Shown here in pieces: positions 45,115 through 56,194 of a DNA stretch of 64,000 nucleotides (position 1 is its first letter; each line of letters starts with the position of its first letter). The notes below the pieces were generated by a model. It was not told the origin of the DNA. It did no database searches and saw only the letters and a program-made list of their open reading frames with translations. Both the position numbers and the translations under genes were made by a program. The stretch is from Gamarada debralockiae (taxonomy: Eukaryota; Ascomycota; Leotiomycetes; Helotiales; Hyphodiscaceae): contig NXFV01000710.1 of NCBI GenBank assembly GCA_002803225.1, forward strand, positions 1-64,000, in the 5' to 3' direction.

Positions 45115-46435
45115 TATGACTGATTACCTTGGAGTGTTTGCCCTTTGTGTTTTCAATGGTTTGAGTGTGCTTGAACGATTCAAATCAGAATTATCACCGG
45201 GTGGTTGTTGTTGCAGTCATTCTATGTTTGTCGATGTGTTTCTGCGAATGAACGATTGCTTTCTAAACAAGAAGTTACAGCCGCGCCCGCCTTCTGTTTA
45301 TCGCTGTTATCGCGGAGAAAAGAAGGAACGACCCGAGCACGCTAAGAAAGAGATGTGACTACGGCAGTTTATTTGAATGAATTCTGCCTCCTAAATCCTG
45401 GATCTCAACTGCTTTCTCTTTTTGAGTGGTTATTAAAACAACCATCTCTCCTTGTGCTAGGTTATTCGCAACCTGCTTCTAATCTCCGTATATGTGGATC
45501 TCTCGGGGCAATCACATCGCCCTCTTGATGAGTGATGTGATCCCGAATTTGCATCGATTGAGTCCCCTTCTCTAGAGCAATCAACAACACAAAATCCACC
45601 CTTTCTATTTAAGAGAATGAGCCATAAATCATTGTAGCCATTTAAGTAATTGAATATCAATCGTTCAGCCTATTTGAGCAGTCAAATCTTAAAATATCAT
45701 TTCTGCTTGAGCGATTGGACCGGAATCCTGCACTCTGCCAAAGGTCACTTGCCATTTCATATATCACAGCGACTAGCCGTGAACTGCTCTCCGTGTTTGA
45801 GCCATTAGAATTCGAATTACCTTCTGTTCCAGAGTAAGGGAAGCCGCATATAATCTCACTGTTCGAGACCTGGACCCAAACATCCGAATAACCTTAGATA
45901 TCGAGTTCTTAGATTTTCAGCACTCTTAGATATTTCAGTTGCTGTATATACGTTAATATCATAAATATTTCTCTCCGCTTGAGTGATTGATATTCAAGAG
46001 CATTCTGACTGAAAGCCCACCAACCGCCGACCGTAGAAGCTAAGCAATTTTAGCCTCTTCGCTAATCTCATGATAGATTTCTCTAGGCGGCAAGTTTGTT
46101 GACCCTTCCCTCTTGATTGATCTTCAAAGAGTCCTTGAACTGTAGAAATACCATTCAAGGCAACTCTTTGCATCTTGTTCCGCGAGGCTTTGCGATCACG
46201 ATCCTAACGAACCCCTAACGACTTTTACGACCGTTTTACGAATCTTCTTATCTTGAATGACACTTAAATTTTCTGTTCCTGAACACAAGACTCGAACGAG
46301 TTCTCCCCTCTTTTTGTGGTAGCCTAGACGTCACTCTTTGAGCTCCAACTCAATCTTTCACTTCGATACAGCGACTCGAAATTTGGGAATCTACCGCCTC
46401 ATATCCTCTAGGATTCGCCTTTGGACACCGCAATC
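45115..46435. other. Divergent DOA1/STRAP intergenic region
   Basis: This 1.3-kb region holds both promoters. It includes partial or whole palindromic repeat copies near 45161-45190, 45656-45720 and 45977-45998. No gene is supported. Confidence 0.5.
45656..45688. repeat. Palindromic mini-repeat (intergenic copy)
   Basis: ATCAATCGTTCAGCCTAT followed by TTGAGCAGTCAAATC matches the local stem-loop family. A half-copy, CTTGAGCGATTGGACC, follows at about 45705-45720. Confidence 0.65.
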
Positions 46436-47867
46436 ATGGTTGTTTCCGAGGTTTCAAAGCACTACGTCCCTTTAACGTGTCACGGCCATTCACGACCTGT
46501 TACGCATCTCAACTTTTCCGATGTTACTGCTGATGGCCAATACTACTTGATCTCTGCTTGCAAAGGTACGGCGACAGCCTGGTGATGCCTGATGCCTTGC
46601 TAATCCAACCGCAGATAACAATCCCATGCTCAGGGATGGAATTACCGGCGACTGGTATGGAATCGAGGGAGGGCGCAGCTATAACAGAGGCTGATAGTTG
46701 ATAGGATCGGAACTTTCATTAAGCACAAAGGCGCAGTCTACCAAGCTCGACTCTCTGCTGATGCTGATACGGCAGCTACTGCATCCGCAGATTTCACTGC
46801 GTAAGTCATTCAAGTCCTCAGAAACTGGCATATGAATCGCTCAATTTGTTTGAATGATTGAAGAGGCATGATGGTTTCAAGAGATGGGATCTTTTGTCAG
46901 TATCCTGGATTTTGATTGTTCGAACGGAATGAATGACCGGACTTCAATCGCTCAAATGTTTTGAACGATCGAATCAAATCGCTCAAGCTGATTGAATGAA
47001 CAATATGCTAATGCACGGATTACAGGATAATCTGGGATACCCATACCGGCGCCGAAATATGGACCCTCCAACACAATCACATTGTCCGAGCTGTCGCATT
47101 CCCACCGGGCAACAGTACTCTCATTGCAACCGGCGGCATGGAGAAGAAGTTGCGGATATTTGACCTATCTCGAATCTCACCTATATCTGCACCATCTACC
47201 AATGGTTCAACTATGGGGAGCGATTCGGATACGAGCACTATTTCGGCTGACAAGGGCTTCGAAATCGGTCCGGGTGTGCATAAGGGTACCATCAAATCGA
47301 TCGTCTGGACTCTGGATCCTAACATACTAGTAACCGCAGCGGACGATAAAATGATACGGTGGTGGGATTTGACTACACGTTCAGTCGTGCAGGAGCAGGC
47401 AGTGGAAGGTGAAATCGGATCCTGCGAGTTCACCAATGTGAAGGCCGAAGAAGACGATATTGGAGGTGGATTTCCAGTCCTGACTATTGCAGCGGGAAAG
47501 ACGATCTACTTCTACGGTGGTGGAAATGCTCGCAATCTTCTCAAAACGGTGGTTATGCCTTACGATGTTGCTAGTGTTGCTTTGCACCCTGGACAGCGGA
47601 AGTACATTACTGGCGGGATGAAGGATACCTGGGCGAAGGTCTATGATTACGATTCGGGCAAGGAGATTGGTTTGTTCCCTGACTCCCAATGAATCGCGAA
47701 CCATACTAACGTATGCAGATGTGCACAAAGGTCACCATGGCCCGATCTGGAGCATCAGCTTCTCACCTGATGGCAAGCTCTATGCTACTGGAAGCGAGGA
47801 CGGAACCATCAAGATGTGGAAGAACTGCACTGGCCCATACGGTTTGTGGCGTGCGGATAGAGAGTAA
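46436..47867 (+). CDS. STRAP/UNRIP-like WD40 protein
   Basis: Five exons (46436-46565, 46615-46654, 46705-46800, 47026-47669, 47719-47867) give 352 aa. The protein begins [28 protein letters not shown] and shows the [22 protein letters not shown] segment diagnostic of serine/threonine kinase receptor-associated proteins. WD repeats follow: [54 protein letters not shown] and [12 protein letters not shown]. In animals STRAP/UNRIP works with the SMN complex and in TGF-beta signalling; in fungi a scaffold role in RNA or translation is likely but not shown. Intron 3 is 225 nt, against about 50 for the others, because it holds three or more palindromic repeats. Confidence 0.92.
46833..46863. repeat. 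Palindromic mini-repeat (copy in STRAP intron 3)
   Basis: TGAATCGCTCAATTTG followed by TTTGAATGATTGAAG forms a stem-loop of the local family. Confidence 0.75.
46943..46975. repeat. Palindromic mini-repeat (best copy, STRAP intron 3)
   Basis: TTCAATCGCTCAAATG followed by TTTTGAACGATCGAATC is the clearest stem-loop copy: TTCAATCG-TCAAA pairs with TTTGA-CGATCGAA. Another copy (AATCGCTCAAGCTGATTGAATGA) overlaps its right side. Confidence 0.8.
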
Positions 47868-48170
47868 CTTGGGCTCAATACCATTTGTTGGAGTTTAGGT
47901 GTCACTGAGGGTCAGCCTGGTTCATATTAAAACGTGTATCGAAGCACTAGAGACCGAGATTTACATCGTAAAATGGAAGCCCATTTGAGAACTATCAATC
48001 GTTTGAGCAATTTCAGCAATTGATGAGGGTGCGTGTCTTTTCTTGATATCCTCGACTTTACTCGTGAGGCCAAGGCATGCGCTTAAGTACTGTACATTTA
48101 CAATGCATTACAGTACGTGGTCTACAGCTCTAACTTACAAATATAAATTGCAGCGCAATCTCCCGCAATT
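47868..48170. other. Convergent intergenic region
   Basis: The 303-bp region between the STRAP-like gene and the basic-protein gene contains one palindromic repeat at 47994-48025. Confidence 0.5.
47994..48025. repeat. Palindromic mini-repeat (3' flank of STRAP)
   Basis: ATCAATCGTTTGAGCAAT followed by TTCAGCAATTGATG is a member of the local stem-loop family. Confidence 0.65.
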
Positions 48171-49073
48171 CTAGGCCTCAGTTTCAGCAGTCCTAGCACC
48201 CTTCAACTCCTTCAACATCTCTCTACTCCTAAGAAAGTAACCCTCCAATCCATATCGCCCAATGTACTCCGCATCCTCGTCCAACTCCCTCAAACTCGTC
48301 CCAATCCAATCCTTACTCTTCTCCCTCCTAACCCTCAATTCCTCAGCTCTCTCTTCATTCCATTTCATCCGATGTCTCTCCAACTGTCCTCGCTGCTGCT
48401 TATTTGGCCGTCCAGTTTTATATGGCCCCACCACATCTTCCGCATCCTGCTCCTCCCATCTCTTCCTAACTTCATAATTCCCCTCATCCACGTCACCCAA
48501 TCCAAATCCCTTCCGCTGCCCGATGAGCTCAACCATCACCTTATCCATCTCCTGATAATGCTCCTCGCTCTCACCAAACCCACACATCTTGATAGAAAGA
48601 TAGAAATCACCCCTCGATCTTGCTCCCATTTCCATCATCAAATTATATGCCAATCCGACGTCATCCTTTGCCAAGCTCTCTACATCCTTGATGAATTTCA
48701 CCATAGCCTTAGCATAGGTATCTGAGTTGGTAGCTCTGGAGTTCGGGCCAGCAGAACGGACTTTCTTGTCCAGTGCAGTGGCTTTCTTGTCGATGTTTGC
48801 CATGGAAGTTGCGTAGGCTTTCGAAGCTTTCTTGGAGTCTGAAGTCGAGGCATTTTTGGAGCTTGATTTGGATTTTGAGGGTTTCTTGGGGTTAGGAGTG
48901 GATTTTTTTTTCTTGTTTGTGGGTGTTGCTTCGTGCTCGGACTCAACATCATCTTCTGTAGAGCGTTTGCGTTTGGTGGGCCGGGTGGCAGTAGCTTTCG
49001 GGACAGTAGTCGGCTTGCCTTTGGAAGTTTCGGGGACTTTGGCCAGCCTGCCTCGAAGGTTTCCGTTCGCCAT
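48171..49073 (-). CDS. Basic, probably nuclear protein of unknown function
   Basis: A single open frame. I place the start at 49073 (MANGNLRGRL, context agccATGGc), giving 300 aa; an in-frame ATG at 49151 would add 26 residues. The N-terminal 110 residues are rich in Lys, Ser and Thr and include KRKRS and KKKK nuclear-localisation-type clusters. The C-terminal 190 residues look folded and mainly helical (DTYAKAMVKFIKDVESLAKD, GDFYLSIKMCGFGESEEHY, DWIGTSLRELDEDAEYIGRY). I do not recognise a domain. It is intact among broken neighbours, which argues for function. Confidence 0.7.
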   Translation of the reverse strand: MANGNLRGRLAKVPETSKGKPTTVPKATATRPTKRKRSTEDDVESEHEATPTNKKKKSTPNPKKPSKSKSSSKNASTSDSKKASKAYATSMANIDKKATALDKKVRSAGPNSRATNSDTYAKAMVKFIKDVESLAKDDVGLAYNLMMEMGARSRGDFYLSIKMCGFGESEEHYQEMDKVMVELIGQRKGFGLGDVDEGNYEVRKRWEEQDAEDVVGPYKTGRPNKQQRGQLERHRMKWNEERAEELRVRREKSKDWIGTSLRELDEDAEYIGRYGLEGYFLRSREMLKELKGARTAETEA

Positions 49074-49353
49074 GGCTGTTCTGGGAGGCGTGGGTCTGTG
49101 AGTGTTCTCGGATTTTGAAATCGACTCTGGGTGCGTTTTTGAACAAATCATTGAGAAAGGAGTCGAGGGAGACGCGTTGACACGCGTGGTCAGGGATCTC
49201 GCGTTTAGCGTGAAATCTTTCGGCAGAGGCGTGTTTCACTTACTTTGCCAATTTGTGCCAACTGTCTCCAAACTTGCCTTAATATTGAGCATCCTGAGTC
49301 AATTTTGGATAGTTCGTTTGGTACAATTGGCTTTTGGATAATTCCTAGTTGAA

Positions 49354-50852
49354 ATGGCCTCAACCGCATCGTGCACTGCACTGAACGTCTCTGATGAGAA
49401 GCGGTGTGAGGAGATAGCAACCTCTATGAATGGTCTTTTCTGCTCTTTCCATTCAAACCAGTGTCAAGGTAGTTGGCCTCCCAGTCACTCATACGGTATC
49501 CAATTGACACTTTAAGGCCTCTACGGTGGGTACAAAAAGAAACGCACACCTTGACTGCCTCACAGAATCCCCTCCTAAACACCTTGCGGATACGCTAGAG
49601 CTCTCTCGCACAATGATTTTTCTGATGTCAACTCAGAAAGGGTCTGTCGTGAGATCCATGACCATCTATTACTCAACTTCCAATTACTGGAGCGAGTTAT
49701 CAAGGCACCAAAACTCCACCATAGCAGGCTCTTTTCTATGAATTACGACTATGGTCCATGAAAAGTTCCTTGAAATCTTGCAGAGTCAAAGGGGAACTAT
49801 CGTTCGAGCACTAGAACGGATTGAACGAACGAACTGCTGAAGTTCTGTATAAGCATCAGAAATGGTTCAAGTGGGTTCGTCAGTGCCAGGACGAAGAGGA
49901 TGCCAATCGAGACAAGGAGCAGAAGAAGGTCAAGCAGGAAGCAGCTCTGTTCAAACGCAATTGGAAGGAGTTCCAACAGCGGATGAAACGACTGAGGTCT
50001 AAGGAAGACCGAAAGAAACAAGTTGAGTACCTGGAAAAGGCGTACAACGAGAGGCTCGCGCAGCAGGGTGATGACGACAGCGATGTGGATTGGGAGTATA
50101 TTTCTCGTAGTCATTCAGTTCCTCGTTGGGCGGACTGTAAGAGTTTTATTCCCAGCTATGGAAATTCCTGGGAGTGCAGGCGGGTTTTAGAAATTATGGA
50201 ATTCGGCTCGGCTCTCTTCCATTCCTTTGATGGGCAAACGCTAACTCGGAATATTTCACAATCCCATCGGGGACGTTTTCGAGGACAATCGCAGTATTTT
50301 CGTTGGTATGTCATTCGAGACTAACGACGAGAGTCACTGACTCACCTGCATAGATCTTATCCAGTACTTCCTTTGGATGGTAGAACCTCGGACGTCGCAG
50401 AGGAGGAATTCAAAGAGGACGCTATAGACGGGTCAGTGCTGCCCCCCAGAGTCAACCAGCGGCAGGAATTGGGTGCCGTGGCTGAAGATCAAAGTCCTAC
50501 ACTCCCAAGGACTCCAAGCCCTCGAAGAAGAGGAACAGCAAGAAATCGAAGAAGGCACAACCGGCATCGTCTACCGTTCCCCAAACTGCTTCTGTCAAAA
50601 TTGGCAACGCCTCAACTGGAAGCAAGAGCCCAGCTGGAAAGAAGATGGCCGACTCACTGCCGGACAAATCTCTTATCGAGAGTCGAGACCCCAAAAGAAA
50701 TGTATGAACGACTGAAGAATGGCTCGGATTACAATGACACAGAAATCGTGGGACTCATGGTTGGTGGCACAATTGAGAACCCGGCCATCGATACGAAAAC
50801 CCGATCCTTCCCTGAGGACGAGATAGAACGTCTACTCACTGAGATTACGTAA
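49354..50852 (+). pseudogene. Broken gene for a coiled-coil fungal protein
   Basis: The start MASTASCTALNVSDEKRCEE at 49354 is followed by an intron (49469-49516) and LYGGYK. The frame then shifts, and KRNAHLDCLTESPPKHLADT continues in another. NDFSDVNSERVCREIHDHLL, HEKFLEILQSQRG and RTAEVLYKHQKWFKWVRQCQ each lie in a new frame. A long charged coiled-coil follows (EQKKVKQEAALFKRNWKEFQ). Near 50230-50390 the fragments NPIGDVFEDNR and, after an intron, DLIQYFLWMVEP appear in yet another frame. The end is PKEMYERLKNGSDY to ERLLTEIT at 50852. I recognise the pattern of a conserved hypothetical fungal protein but no function. At least four frame changes are present. Confidence 0.7.
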
Positions 50853-52424
50853 TTATCACAAGTCCTTCATTTCCACTCATTGTCAGATTCCATGAGTCCA
50901 AGCGAAATCCTTCTTCCGAAACGGATGTCGTTGTAGTTCAAGGCCCTGAGTTCTACCTAGTTGAATAGTTTCGTCAAATTGAGCCAATGCTCACTGCGAA
51001 AATTTTGCAGTCAACGAGATCAAGCCCTTACTACTACTTTTGTCCTATACCGTGACTATATCCGTTGACCTTCGCTATGCACTAAGTACTTGAGATACTT
51101 TGGGGTTGCGTTGGTGTTCTCGACCTTTGGGGTCCGGCAATGGTAGGATATAGTATTCAGCAGGGAGTTATATATGATTTAATATGACCAAGAGGCTCAT
51201 TCGCTGATAATGAATGCCATTCACTCACTCTCGTGGTAAAGGCCTCGATGGGGAGAACATCTTGCATAAAGCCTCAGGGTCAAAGGTGCACAACTGATAC
51301 GAAAACACAATCTGCCACCCAAAATCAGATGTGCGAAGATGGAATTACATTTCTCCGGACCTCTTCTGGGACGAAGAATTAAAAAGTAGCTTTGGAGGTG
51401 CAGAATCAGGACTCAGGGAAAAGGTGGGTCAACAATAAAATCAGTGAGGGTTCAGGTGTGAAGCCGATTTCGATTTCTACTGTACTGAACCCTTGATCCT
51501 ATACATTCTGTGCGGCTGACTCTAGCTTTGGCGATGTCGTTAGTCTGCTTGTGTAACGTTGATATCAGCTTGCCAGCTCTAGCGACCTTCGCAGTGATTG
51601 CGTTTATGTCTTAGTTTTGGGCTTGGAATCTAATAGATATATATATTTTTGGTAGACATATTATGATTCTCCAGATGAATAGGTTTTCCAATAGAGAGAT
51701 TTCTAGCCAAGTAGTTGAAGATTAGAATTGTCTCCTGATGGGGGTCGCAAATAAAAACAACCGGTGGGCAGCACCGATGAATTTGGATGGGGGAACAAGC
51801 TCTATTTCGTGTGAAATGTCCTGCATCGGTCCCGTAATGTGGGGTACTGCGCATACGTAGCAGTAAGTGTAGCTAAATGGGTAAAAGGGACCGAAAATCA
51901 ATACTCCACGCGTCTCGTTTCATACTATCCCACCCTAAATGTTTGTAATTGTGGGCCCCTTTGGCATAAATGTTTTGCCATATAGCATTAACCCTGCCAA
52001 AGGATCCACAGTTACAAACGTTTAGGGTGGTATAGTACATCACCGCTGCAGATAACATGCATAGTGATCTGGGGTGTAAGGTCGAGGAGAAGAAGTCGTC
52101 GCTCTCTCTCAAGGCCGACGAGCTCCGAATTGCACTTCGGCACTTAAGAATCGTCCGAAGCGGACTCTAACAAAGAAATGGGAACTCGTTTGTGATGCCC
52201 TGTCAAGCTTGGCCGTTTAAAAAATGATTTGATGGCCCTCGTCAAGGCTATTCTAGGATGAACGACCATTCATGTCGATTCAGGGGAGCGCCTACAAATG
52301 AGCCAAGTATTTAAACTTACACAAACCCCCCCTGAGCAACTTAACCTTATCTCTTTGACCTTGAACTTTCATCTTTTTGGTTTATCTCCGACTGTATATC
52401 AGTCCAGTGACGCTGAATGTCGAT
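50853..52424. other. Intergenic, 1.6 kb, with an inverted-repeat element
   Basis: No gene is supported. It contains the palindromic element at 51923-52037; the last 150 bases are the leader of the second P450. Confidence 0.4.
51923..52037. mobile_element. MITE-like hairpin element, 115 bp
   Basis: A left arm of 44 nt (TACTATCCCACCCTAAATGT... to TTTGGCA at 51966) is matched by an inverted right arm of 43 nt (TGCCAAAGGATCC... to GGGTGGTATAGTA, 51995-52037). There are about six mismatches and a 28-nt loop. It has no coding capacity. The arm sequence differs from the other two inverted-repeat elements in the window. Confidence 0.65.
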
Positions 52425-54100
52425 ATGGCGCTTCACACTTCGTTCATAGAGCCTCAGGTTCATCTTCCTGGCCTGTTATTTGTTTGTGCCATTTTAGTAT
52501 GGCTTATTCCGGTTATTCTATCTTTCTTTCTTTATAATTGATTGAATTTCTAATGCTATTAGCAGAAGGTTTACGTTGCCTACACGTCTCCTCTCCGCAA
52601 GATCCCAGGCCCATACTACACCCGCTACACAAACCTTTCTCTCAAATTCGCTGTGGTCACAGGCCAACGCATCTATCATATCCATGCCCTACACAAGGCA
52701 TACGGCTCTGTAGTGCGCATCTCGCCAACAGAAATCAGTATATCTGACCCCGATGCTTTCCGCACAATCCACCGCGCTGGCTCTGGCTTCCTTAAAAGCG
52801 ACTTTTATGCACGCTTTGTGAATCAGCCCGTGCCCGGCATCTTTGACATGTCGGACCCTAAGCAGCATGCTACCCGGCGGAGACTTTTCGCACGCGCACT
52901 TTCAAAAAGTGAAATAAGAACGAGATGGGAGGACATGGTATGGAGCAAGGCCAAACTAGCAATGCAGAAACTCAAAGACGAGATGGCTGAAGGTCAAGCT
53001 GATGTGTTGAAGTGGCTGTTCTTTCTGGCAACGGATGTGAACGCGAATCTAATGTTTGGAGAGTCGTTTCGGACGCTGGAGAATGGCAGAGTAGGGTTTC
53101 CCTATCGGCTCCTTTTCCTGGGCTGGCCAGAAGCTAAGAGTCTCTAGAAAAACCAGTACATTGACACCCTCCAGTCTGTGGCAAAAGGAGGCGGCATTAA
53201 CGTCGAATTACCCCTGGTGGGCCTCATCGGCAGCCTGCTACCCTACACCCTATTCCGCGCCAAGGATTACATTCTTGATTATGGACGACATGCTGTGGCA
53301 AAAAGCAGGGCCCCTGGAAGTAACAGTGCCAGTATCTTTACTCAACTAGAATCTAACAATGAACCTGGCTCAAAGGACGCTTCATCGTATTTGCTCACAG
53401 AACTAGATCTCGCCACCGAAGCCAGTAACCTAATTATCGCTGGCACAGACACGACCGCCTTCACGATGACATACTTGATCTGGGCTGTGCTACTTCATCC
53501 TCGCATCCAATTTGCGCTTGAAGCAGAAGTTGGTGCGTTAAATGATGGGTATCGTGAGGCAGACTTAGAAGAGCTCCCGCTGCTCAATGCAGTAATCAAA
53601 GAAACATTGCGGCTATACGGAGCAGTTCCAGGAAGCTTACCGCGCGTTGTGCCCGCTGGCGGCCTAAATGTTGGCGCTTACTCCATCCCAGAAGGTGCCA
53701 TCGTCAGTACACAGAGTTGGACTTTACACCGAGATGAAAAGTTGTGGCCAGATGCAGAAACGTAAGCTACCCTTGCCCAAGCCATCTCTGCGTCCCACTC
53801 AGTTTTATCATTGCACTGCTTTGCTAATCCCTTCAACCCAATAGTTTTGACCCTGAACGCTGGCTCGCTAATCCCGCACCTGATGCTGGAAAAGCTATTT
53901 GGGCACCCTTCGGAGCCGGCTCTCGCATCTGTATTGGCCTTCATCTGGCGATGATGGAAATCCGTATAGCCACCACACTGTTCTTCCGCCAGTTTAGAGG
54001 TGCGAAACTAGCGCCTACCATGGCGGTTCAGGGCTTGGAGTTTGAGAATTTCTTTCTTATCAAGCCAAAGGGGGGAGCTTGCTTTATCGTGGCGAATTAA
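52425..54100 (+). CDS. Cytochrome P450 monooxygenase
   Basis: Four exons (52425-52511, 52566-53090, 53148-53761, 53845-54100) give 493 aa. A hydrophobic anchor (LPGLLFVCAILVWLIP) is joined over a short intron, with a weak GTTATT donor, to KVYVAYTSPLRKIPGP. P450 signatures are the I-helix IIAGTDTTAFT, ExxR as ETLR in IKETLRLYG, FDPERW and the heme loop FGAGSRICIGLHLAMME. The sequence resembles the P450s of polyketide pathways such as versicolorin desaturases, but that is a family-level impression. All exons keep frame, so the gene looks functional. No polyketide synthase lies within view, so it may act alone. Confidence 0.9.
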
Positions 54101-54653
54101 TGAAGGGCAGAGAGAGGAGCTAGTATGTGGGCGTCTCCTATATATCATGGCAAGGGTTAAATGCATACCTTTCACTCGTCTTTTTAATATTACATATTTC
54201 CTTGTTTAACTCCCATCTTCAAGACATGTTAGCAAGTATTGCTGTAGAAACGCATTAGGAACACTTTAGCGTCTGTGCACTATAGTAATAAATATGTTAT
54301 TAAAAAGCCTGAATATATTTATATGAATTAAGAAACTAGTAATATAAAGATTAACTGAAGTACAAACAACTCTCTCGGCCTGTCCATGCGACTGTTCAGA
54401 TCCGGAGTTCTCTCATTCGAGTACGCGTAGCACGCAAGATTGATAATATGCCCGTCTTCCTAATAACGAAAAAGAAAGTCTCCAAAGGTTCTATTGCCCA
54501 ATAAAGAGCTGCATCAAGCATCTTAGAAAGTTGCTTCTCATAGTGCTTGAGCGGGTCTTTTCATGCTTCTTCCCGTCGGCTCTTTCGCCAAGTTCACGTT
54601 AGTCAATCTTCCTTTTGGTCTCCTTCAGCAACGTGAATTATTATAATTTTATT
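54101..54653. other. Intergenic region
   Basis: The 3' flank of the P450, AT-rich, with nothing recognisable before the transposable element. Confidence 0.4.
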
Positions 54654-55302
54654 TACGGTTTTTTACTACACCCAGCTACTTTTAATTCAAAATTACCAAA
54701 TCCAGCCACTTTTACTTATAACTCCAAATTAGATGAAATAATAGAATTAGAATAACTAGTACAAGAACTTTCTAGATCTTTAAAAATAATTAGGATCTCC
54801 TACTTATTTGTATTGGACTTAGTTGTCGATAGATTCCTACTTTAAATATAGAGTTTCAGGAGGGGCTGGTGCCCGGCCTTAGTAGCAATGCACGACCCTC
54901 CCAGCAGCTAACACCTAGATAACTAGACTAAATGTATATATATATAGGGAGAGGTGCTAAAAGACTCGAAAAACCTCTTATATTCGCTGGATTTGAGCGA
55001 TTGAAGAGAAAGCATAAATCCAGGAGAAAAATTCTTTATTCGGTGGGCCATTTGGCCTACTTTTCCCCTACGCGAATGCCTCTACCTTCATAAAACCTAT
55101 CTATATATACTAGTTGAACTAACAATATACTTGGACAAAGAGACTTCTCTAGACATATAAAGATCATAAGAAGACAAGTATTAATATTATAGATTATTGT
55201 AGAGGTTATAAGTAAAAGTGGCTGGATTTGGTAATTTTGATTAAAAGTGGCTGGATTTTGTAATTTTGAATTAAAAGTAGCTGGGTTTAGGAAAAAACCG
55301 TA
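54654..55302. mobile_element. Non-coding TIR element (MITE-like), 645 bp with TA duplication
   Basis: The left end TA-CGGTTTTTTACTACACCCAGCTAC is matched in inverted form by GTAGCTGGGTTTAGGAAAAAACCG-TA at the right. The terminal repeats extend about 60-70 bp (ATTCAAAATTACCAAATCCAGCCACTTTTAC). The right arm carries an extra internal copy of a 31-bp unit with AAAAGTGGCTGGATTT. TA on both sides fits a target-site duplication of the Tc1/mariner/pogo kind. The 500-bp core has no long open frame. A pogo-like transposase remnant lies 430 bp to the right. Confidence 0.8.
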
Positions 55303-55731
55303 TTAAGAATCTATCTACAAAGCTGGCCTTATACCCTTAGCGGATGTCATCACGTGATCGGGTCGTGTTGCCACCCTCCAATATTATCTTAATTGGACCT
55401 ACAGTCCTTGAAAGCAGAAGAGCTGCTACGGGAACGAATATCTCCGCCTTTGGCTGATGAAATCCATCTATGCAGTTCACTCTTATTCCGGTTCGACGAG
55501 TCCCGCGCCCGTGGGGGCTAAGGCGCCCTCTCTTCCTCCTGAGGATGAAGTTCTCATCAAAAAGAATTGGCATTATAATCCACGTCCCGCGGAAGTTGAA
55601 GACTTCTGCGTGAACGAGGTATCTGTTATGCAGCTTCTCGAACCAGGCCATGCTTTCTTGGAGAATGCATAGTTAGAACTCGATATTTTCAATCAAGTCT
55701 TTTTGTCAATATTTCACCACCAGATACAACG
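55303..55731. other. Region between TIR element and transposase remnant
   Basis: A 71-residue frame at 55457-55672 has no recognisable domain; it may be part of the same degraded transposon. Confidence 0.35.
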
Positions 55732-56120
55732 ATTCTACGAGAAGCAAACGAGCTTCTTAATTCAACAGTTGATGATCGTACGACAATTACCACACCAGTC
55801 CATAGTATATTCGAAAATTAATTACCGGGACAGAGCAACCTCTAGCACGAAATATTGTCCACCAACACGATGGAAACAATCTACAATCGATTATAAAGAA
55901 GTGTACGACCCGTATGAATGGAAATAGGGTAGATTTGAAAGGTCACTTCCATGTTTCTACGCAAGAATTACGTGATGCAGTGGTAGAGGCTGAAAAAGCC
56001 ACGAAAAGGCAGGCTGGGAAAAGGGTAAAAACAAAGGGCAAGGCTGATTCGAACGAGGCTGAGAGTGAAGGGGATATTGAAGAAGATCCAGAGGATCAAT
56101 TGTATAGGTATAAAATATGA
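55732..56120 (+). pseudogene. Remnant of a pogo-like (DDE) transposase C-terminus
   Basis: Reading 55732 onward with one frame correction near 55815 gives ILREANELLNSTVDD, LITGTEQPLARNIVHQHDGN, NLQSIIKK, then GHFHVSTQELRDAVVEAEKAT and an acidic tail to a stop at 56118-56120. This is the C-terminal region seen in fungal pogo-type transposases with CENP-B/HTH and DDE_1 domains. The catalytic part is missing. The identification rests on remembered family pattern, so it is moderate. Confidence 0.5.
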
Positions 56121-56194
56121 TTTACGGGTTTTGCCTTTAGCGCCATCTTAATATAGGCTTCTTTCAAGATATGGAGGTCAGGTAATCTTACTTT

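Noticed and set aside
49797..49840. Apparent further copy of the palindromic repeat (ATCGTTCGAGCAC...GATTGAACGAACG)
   Set aside because: It overlaps conserved coding sequence of the coiled-coil pseudogene (TIVRALERIER), so the match is explained by codons.
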